Shown here: piece after piece, positions 58,334-64,000 of the stretch | Layout: each line of letters begins with the position of its first letter | Position numbering within the stretch: the first letter of the stretch is position 1 | Source: Liolophura sinensis | Taxonomy: Eukaryota; Mollusca; Polyplacophora; Chitonida; Chitonidae | Direction of reading: 5' to 3' | Length of the DNA: 64,000 nucleotides | NCBI RefSeq assembly: GCF_032854445.1 | Contig: NC_088295.1 | Span: 25,285,385-25,349,384 of the forward strand | The notes under the pieces: model-generated | What the model was told of the DNA's origin: nothing | Database searches by the model: none | The model's input: only the letters and a program-made list of their open reading frames with translations | Translations under genes and position numbers: made by a program

Positions 58334-58495
58334 TTCATCATGAAACTCAAGATTTCAACCTGCGGAACGAACTCAGTGTGCACTCTTGTCAAAACTGGCG
58401 GTTCTACCAGCACACTTGATGTTAGGGCTGGTGGAATGCCTATCACCACAGTGCTCGTAGAAGGCAAAGAAACATCGACGGTTGCTATGTCCTAA
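58334..58495 (+). CDS. Weak coding candidate, unknown product
   Basis: Within an 85-codon frame (58238-58495), the part from about 58340 is GC-richer and reads MKLKISTCGTNSVCTLVKTG then GSTSTLDVRAGGMPITTVLV, ending in TAA. The Thr/Gly/Val-rich mix resembles a beta-strand region, but the minus strand is open as well and no start or acceptor is decisive. No family recognised. Confidence 0.2.
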   Translation, partial: FIMKLKISTCGTNSVCTLVKTGGSTSTLDVRAGGMPITTVLVEGKETSTVAMS

Positions 58496-59110
58496 ATAGG
58501 AAATGGACAACACCTTGTGTGTGCCAGAGATTTTAGGACAAGGATCTAACCACTCCGAAACAACCCACTCCGTGCTCCTCCGTGTATGGACACCTTGCTA
58601 TCGTAAGGTTACATAATATAACCCCATTGTATTTTTAGCTTACGCGATTTGTAATATTATTGATTTTATTTTCTCGTGTTTGGAAACAGATTTATCTAAA
58701 TATGTATTTGTAGCATGCATTGTTGATGTAGTACTTAATTGTTCATATACATCACACATTTAAGGCTTATTGGTGGAGGAATTGCTTGAAAATGTAGCCC
58801 GCATAATGCATAAGTGGCTGCCCGACATTTGTGAACCCTTCAACAGCTGCGTCGATATATACGTGCGACTACGTGTATGGCTAGTGTTTATTTATGCCCA
58901 ATTAAGGCTTTAACACAGACAGAAGAACAATAGTTAAGCAGAATCCAAAGCAAGTATATTACATGCATATATAATGTTACGGGTAAGTAGTATGTACTGT
59001 CAAAAATGAAAATCTTGCATCATAATCATATAGCAATCTGTAATAATTATGAGGGAACAGTTGTCAGAAAGCGAAAACTGACTAATTGTACACGGGGAAA
59101 ATAAGACAGC
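58496..59110. other. Non-coding, nothing recognised
   Basis: Unique AT-rich sequence. Confidence 0.45.
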
Positions 59111-59231
59111 AGCCTGAGGATGGTAGTGGATTTTCTTTGGTCTCTGTCCGGTTGACTTACGCCATAACGCTCGCTGTCATGGCATAAGTGAATATTTTTG
59201 AGGGAAATGTAAAACGCCAGTCAAATAAATA
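59111..59231 (+). mobile_element. SINE 3' fragment, diverged
   Basis: GCCTGAGGATGGTAGTGGAT, GGTCTCTGTCCGGTTGACTT, ACGCCATAACGCTCGCTGTC, ATGGCATAAGTGAATATTTT and AATGTAAAACGCCAGTCAAA followed by TAAATAG match the SINE 3' half in order. Tail short; head absent. Confidence 0.88.
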
Positions 59232-61421
59232 GGAAACTGACGAGACAACAAAGAACAAGACATACGACAAAGGGAATAAAACAAAAGCAGAGAAATGTAT
59301 TTATTATTTATGATATATTAAAGAGCGGTATAATCTCAAAGAAGAAACTGTTCCTATACATTATCCCAGTCCTTAGACAATTAGAGGTCAATGAATTCAG
59401 ATATCTGAGAAAATCATTCCTTTCAAACAACAGTCAGCAGGTAGCATGGTCCAAAACTGTTTACTTCAGTGTAAATACCCAGATTTATGTTATTGTTCTT
59501 CTTCTTTTTTTTTCCTAGGCTAAATTTGTTTTTACCCATTTCCTTTTCACGACTCACTAGTTGTCCATTTTCATTGCGTCTTGGGCTAAATGTTATGTTT
59601 CTGATCGATGAGTGGGTATTTCTTCACGTTGAATTTACGCCATTTCACCAGAGTCAATTACTTTAGGAATCGCCCAACCAAACCTGATGATAACGTGTGT
59701 GTTGAAATCATTGTATTATCATTGCATTGGAAGTGGGAGAGTAAATCTGGGTTAACTAAAGAGGCTCGAATCTCCTGCTACCCCACCTTGAGGCGATGCG
59801 ATCCAACACTGGATAAATTTTAAAACTGGTTGACGTCAACGTTGTCTTAGAAACCAACTGTAAACAGACGATTCGGTGCTCTGGGTTGTGGCCAATCGAT
59901 CGCTAGAAAACTCGCACTAATTCTTAAAATTCGACTAAATGTCATATCACATTATGTGACTTCTTGCTTGCCAAGTATTTTTAGACGACAATAGCCAAAA
60001 ACTGGCAATCTGTTAATTGTGTTGGTTTTATTTTTGGCAGCTTTTCATGACCAATCACCTGAAGAAGAATGTCGGTGAATGGCATAAAACTTGGACGACA
60101 TAACAACCCAATTCCACAGGCATAGTCCTCGGCCAAGGCATTTGGCAACATTCCAGCAAATGGACATATCCGGGAGCGTCCATCCAGGAAAAACCGTCTC
60201 CTGGTGCATCATGGCAATGAAGGCTATTGTCTATAACTATCAACCTACTTTGAATGGCAATAACTGATGATTCAGCTTTGTTTATTTTTTATATCTGGCG
60301 AGTCCCAAGTTTTCCTCCCAGATTGTGACCCCAAAATTTGTGCAATAGGTCTACCTTTAAAAAAAAACACTAAAACTTGTTATATGATTGAATGAATTTC
60401 ATCTGCTAATTACTTGGATGCTCCTGCTATATCAAGCCTTCTTATGTAATGTAACAGCGGTCAGTCAGTTATACAGAAAATGGAGGCTTATTTTATCGAC
60501 GAGCGATTTATTGTGTGCAGTGGTTAAAGTCAAAACCCGAGTCAATTTGACCATGGCAGTCTCCACCAAGCCACTTCGAAAATAGTCGAGCTGGCCGCAA
60601 GAGTTTGTTGCTACCTTTACTCACTGAAAACGCCACCGGGATAGAAGAACAATTGTATGGACGCTACCACACAAGACGAAAGAGGAAAGTAAAGTGCAGA
60701 GTTTGCTCGTGCAAGATACCACAGACCAGATCACCGTGAACCGATCACAGACCAATCGAAAGTGACATCGCGTCGCACGTGACACGTCGATCGCCAACCA
60801 CAGATTAGCATATCAGCCAGAGCTAGGGACAAACTCCAAACAGCGCAGTGCTTCATGCTGGTCCACAAACAACCAAACCAAATTTTTGTATGATTTCTTT
60901 ACTTATTCAAACCAAACAAAGCTAAACCAAATTAAAACAAATACCGTTACGTGTAATAACCGTTAAAAATGAATGAATAAATTTCCCGAGTGGATTAGAG
61001 ATAATAAGCAATCTGATTGGTCATTTTTTGCTTTCATATTTCAGTGGATATAAAAATGATTAGACCACATCTGAATACTGTGTACTTTTATTGACCAGTA
61101 GACAATGCGCGTGTAAAGCATGACTGATTTTTAACACAAACATGATTTTCGAAAAACCAAGCTGCAGCCTGAATAAATATTTATGAAAATAAATAAACGA
61201 CTGTCATTTGAAAATGGATTATCCAAAACAAAATCAATATTGCTATTTCACATTGCTTTTTTTCTGCAATTTACGGAATGGAACTTCCTGCGAGAACGGA
61301 AAGAGGTTTAGTTTCCTCCCTTCAAGTGAATGACAAATTGTACGCAAACGATAAACAACAAAAATGTCGATGAGGACCATACTATGATGAATGTATCACA
61401 AATACACTCCATATAGTGCAG
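59232..61421. other. No supported gene
   Basis: Unique sequence. Frames at 59608 and 60388 (65-71 codons) lack splice support. The 60600-60850 stretch is GC-richer, without an ORF. Confidence 0.4.
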
Positions 61422-61589
61422 GTTTTAACGACTGCAATCTTCAGACACACCTCCATACTACTCACAGAGCGAATAACGTTCACGGTATTGCCGAAGGCCA
61501 CCGAATGTGAGGTCAACGAAGATAGCATTTCTGGGCGAGACCAGATTGAAGTTTTTGGACTGGACTCCAGGTACAAAACTTTGACATAG
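61422..61589 (+). CDS. Exon candidate, 55 residues to a stop, unknown product
   Basis: ACTCCATATAGTGCAG is a plausible acceptor at 61421. The frame reads VLTTAIFRHTSILLTERITF, then TVLPKATECEVNEDSISGRD and QIEVFGLDSRYKTLT, to TAG. The composition looks like a terminal exon. The minus strand is also open for 64 codons over the same region, so strand is uncertain. No family recognised. Confidence 0.25.
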   Translation, partial: VLTTAIFRHTSILLTERITFTVLPKATECEVNEDSISGRDQIEVFGLDSRYKTLT

Positions 61590-63684
61590 GCTAAGATGCT
61601 AAAGTTTGGTACAATGTTAAATACACTGAAATATTAAATTTCACTCTGGGTGTAGTGGGGTGGGGGAGGTATCAAAACATGACTGATAAGTCCAGGGTAA
61701 GTCAGAAGTTCACCTGGCCATGGACCATGATGGGGCCCGCTGGAGGTTACCAAGGTGACAAAAATACTATGACTTTACTTTCAGTAGCAACAGCTCACAA
61801 ATGGTGGTCATCCTATTAGCCGATTTTTAAAGTGTTGTAGAGAAAAGTGCGAGCTGCATGTAGCGTTATATAGCATGACACAGCGGAAAAGACTGGATAT
61901 ATATATGTTTTTAGAGTTGATAATTTTACTTCCTATAAATAGCTATGGAAATGAATGCGGCTATGTGATATTAGGGATATTCACCACAATATCTCGAAAA
62001 TATTACAAACCAGGCGTTAAGCCATGATATTTAAATTCACTCTCACGGATATTCATTTACTAAAGCCATGAAGGAGACATATAGAATTACAGCTTTCTCA
62101 AGTCGTCACAAGCTCGACACAACTTATATGTTCTTGTATATAATCTCGCCTTTTTGGGCTGTACTTAAGACGATAATAAATAATAGTTTTCAAAGATGCC
62201 TTTCAAATCATTGAAATCAATGTGTATATCGATTATGTTTATACAATTTTGATAAATAAATGATATAGTTTATCATACAAATCAATACTTCTGTAAATGT
62301 CAGGGTTTCGCGTGAAGGCGTTCATAGCACGACGCGGAATCGGTAATGCATCTACGATGTTGTTGATTTCTGTCACCAAGAAGGATGAGATTTTATGGGT
62401 GCCTGGAGCAATTCAACATGTTATTGCCGTCTCGGGCATGTCCAGCATTTCGAAACAACCGTGCTTCTGAGCTATGAGGATCTCAATCTCAGAGACGGTT
62501 CCATAACAAAAGGCAAAGACACATCCCAACATGTCACCGGCTTTCCCTCCATTGCCAGCGCCTAAATACCAGTAACGCAATAACGTCTTTCATTGAGATC
62601 AGCGAGACAGACGCGTGCGAAGACTCCTTTTAAGAGTCTGTAAAGGTCATGTCAGCTATAGGTTGAAAAGCGACTTTTGTTGACTGGTATGTTGATGACA
62701 GGTGATTAGATTCATGCCTGTATGTCTAAACTACCCGATATCCCCAACAGTCCAATGATGAGAATCAGTATTGTCTCTTAGGAATAGCTCTGAAAAATGA
62801 TTCCACAAAACAGCTTGGTTTCCAAGACGTTCCCCTTGTGTTGTGTTACCAGACTGGTATTTGAGTCGTATGGAAGCTATCAGTCATATTTTATGACGTC
62901 AATATTTCCACGGCTTGGTAAATATGAATAATTGATCAGCTGTTGAATCGAATAGACCAGAATAGAATCGGCTCTTCTCATCTTCCTATAATTTAGGCAA
63001 TTTGTTGTAAATCAGGACTGTGTTATGGCAGCATGCCAGAAGAATAATCTTACGCAACACACAGTGGTTGCGCTGCAACGTGGTATATTGGCTTCTCAGT
63101 ACTACTGATTATTGCAGACTGCATTCAATTCCACAGTCGTATGCAGTGACCATATAGGCCCAGTGTATTATTATTTACTTACTGGTTTTTGCGTCGGTCT
63201 TAAGTCGCAAAGTTTGACATCTCGGTACCGATAATGATAATACAGTATGTTCTCTCAGGAAGAAAGTATCTTCACTGTAATATTTTCATGTGCAGTTTAT
63301 ATCTGAAGCACTTAAGTTCTTTCCTTTCACACTCTCAATGAACCAAAAAACATTTACAAAAGAAAACCGATTTCTCATTATATAAACACACTGTGTTTTG
63401 CCATTATATTATTGGAGAGTTTGCAATGTTTTTATGTAGATTTAAAATGGTATAATCCTATTCATCTGTCTGACTTATGGTTGCTTTAATCTTCACATTA
63501 ATACCATTTAACGTCATACACATACAAAACAGCGTTAATGAGATGTCGCACTGTGCGAGTAAATATCTGACATCACACAAGTACATGCGACCCAGCTATG
63601 ACCTGGCTCACCTTAAATACGTAAATGTCCTGGGTAAGCAGATATACAACCGACTGACGCGTGCATGTATGTGCGTATATATGT
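61590..63684. other. No firmly supported gene
   Basis: A GC-richer stretch at 62297-62580 is open on both strands: a 57-codon plus ORF from ATG 62297 (MSGFRVKAFIARRGIGNAS) and a 53-codon minus frame (GAGNGGKAGDMLGCVFAF). The strands contradict each other and neither has both splice sites. The rest is AT-rich. Confidence 0.35.
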
Positions 63685-63745
63685 GTCCTGGGTCATTGCG
63701 CTGCGAACGTGCTAATCACCTCGGCCACGACGGTTTGAGTCTCGT
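63685..63745 (-). mobile_element. SINE tRNA-head fragment on minus strand
   Basis: CCTGGGTCATTGCGCTGCGA, ACGTGCTAATCACCTCGGCC and ACGACGG are the reverse complement of the SINE head (compare 49970-50010: CGAGGTGGTTAGCG, GCGCGGAGTAATGACCCA). Only the head is present, directly beside the next array. Confidence 0.75.
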
Positions 63746-63749
63746 ACAT

Positions 63750-64000
63750 ATGTGCACAAATGAACAGCAGGTTTTGACCTCGTACAGAGACACAAAAAAA
63801 GAACAGCAGGTTTTGGCTTCGTACATAGACACATAAATGAACAGCAGATTTTGGCCTGGTAAACAGACACACAAATGAACAGTCAGTTTTGACCTCGTAC
63901 ACATACACAGAAATGAACAGCCAGTTTTGACCTCGTACACAGACACTAACACACAGTAGGGTTTGACCTCTTCCATATGTACGCAAATGAGCAGCAGCCT
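63750..64000. repeat. 36-bp tandem array running to the window end
   Basis: ACACAAATGAACAGCAGGTT followed by TTGACCTCGTACAGAG repeats about seven times at 36-base spacing and probably continues beyond 64000. The minus frames (CLFTRPKSAVHLCV and similar) show 12-residue periodicity and are repeat read-through. Confidence 0.94.

Noticed and set aside
62297-62580. Protein-like frames on opposite strands
   Set aside because: They contradict each other, and neither has both a splice acceptor and a donor.

Overview
This is eukaryotic nuclear DNA, most likely from a mollusc or another lophotrochozoan. It is AT-rich (roughly 60 percent by eye), with no operon layout, no long open reading frames, a 200-base assembly gap, many tandem arrays, and at least a dozen copies of one tRNA-derived SINE. 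The SINE 3' part (a GCCGTCGTATAAGTGAAATA core, a GTAAAACACCAATCAAA segment, then an AAAT-rich tail) is of a type I know from mollusc genomes; that attribution is from memory, not from a search.

Layout. 1-4.7 kb: unique sequence, one old dispersed repeat and the gap. 4.7-12.2 kb: a 40-bp array that looks derived from the SINE tail, two further arrays and two SINEs. 12.86-14.42 kb: a 1.56-kb array of a 20-bp unit with an 80-bp higher-order period. 14.4-23 kb: an exon-like stretch right after the array, an ORF carrying 12-residue repeats, an array of palindromic 18-20-bp units, SINE fragments and a Cys-rich ORF on the minus strand. 23.66-23.99 and 36.04-36.38 kb: two foldback structures built around (TA)n tracts. 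36.5-45.2 kb: 23-, 35- and 39-bp arrays and more SINE copies. 46.5-55.2 kb: the most gene-like part, with a TATA box plus ATG and splice donor (46833-46994), a MITE (49231-49420), a full-length SINE (49963-50212), a 997-bp TIR element (51232-52228), an exon-like ORF ending in GTAAGT (53061-53177) and a GPCR-TM7-like ORF (54844-55167). 55.8-57.4 kb: a 53-bp array interrupted by a SINE with a 12-bp target-site duplication. 57.4-64 kb: mostly unique, ending in a 36-bp array that runs to the window edge.

No complete gene can be assembled. All coding calls are single-exon candidates from open frame plus a splice, start or composition signal; sequence of this composition gives many such frames by chance, so they carry low confidence. 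The repeats, SINEs, TIR element, MITE and foldbacks are read directly from the sequence and are much firmer. I found no convincing transposase, reverse transcriptase, rRNA or intact tRNA gene, and no multi-gene system.
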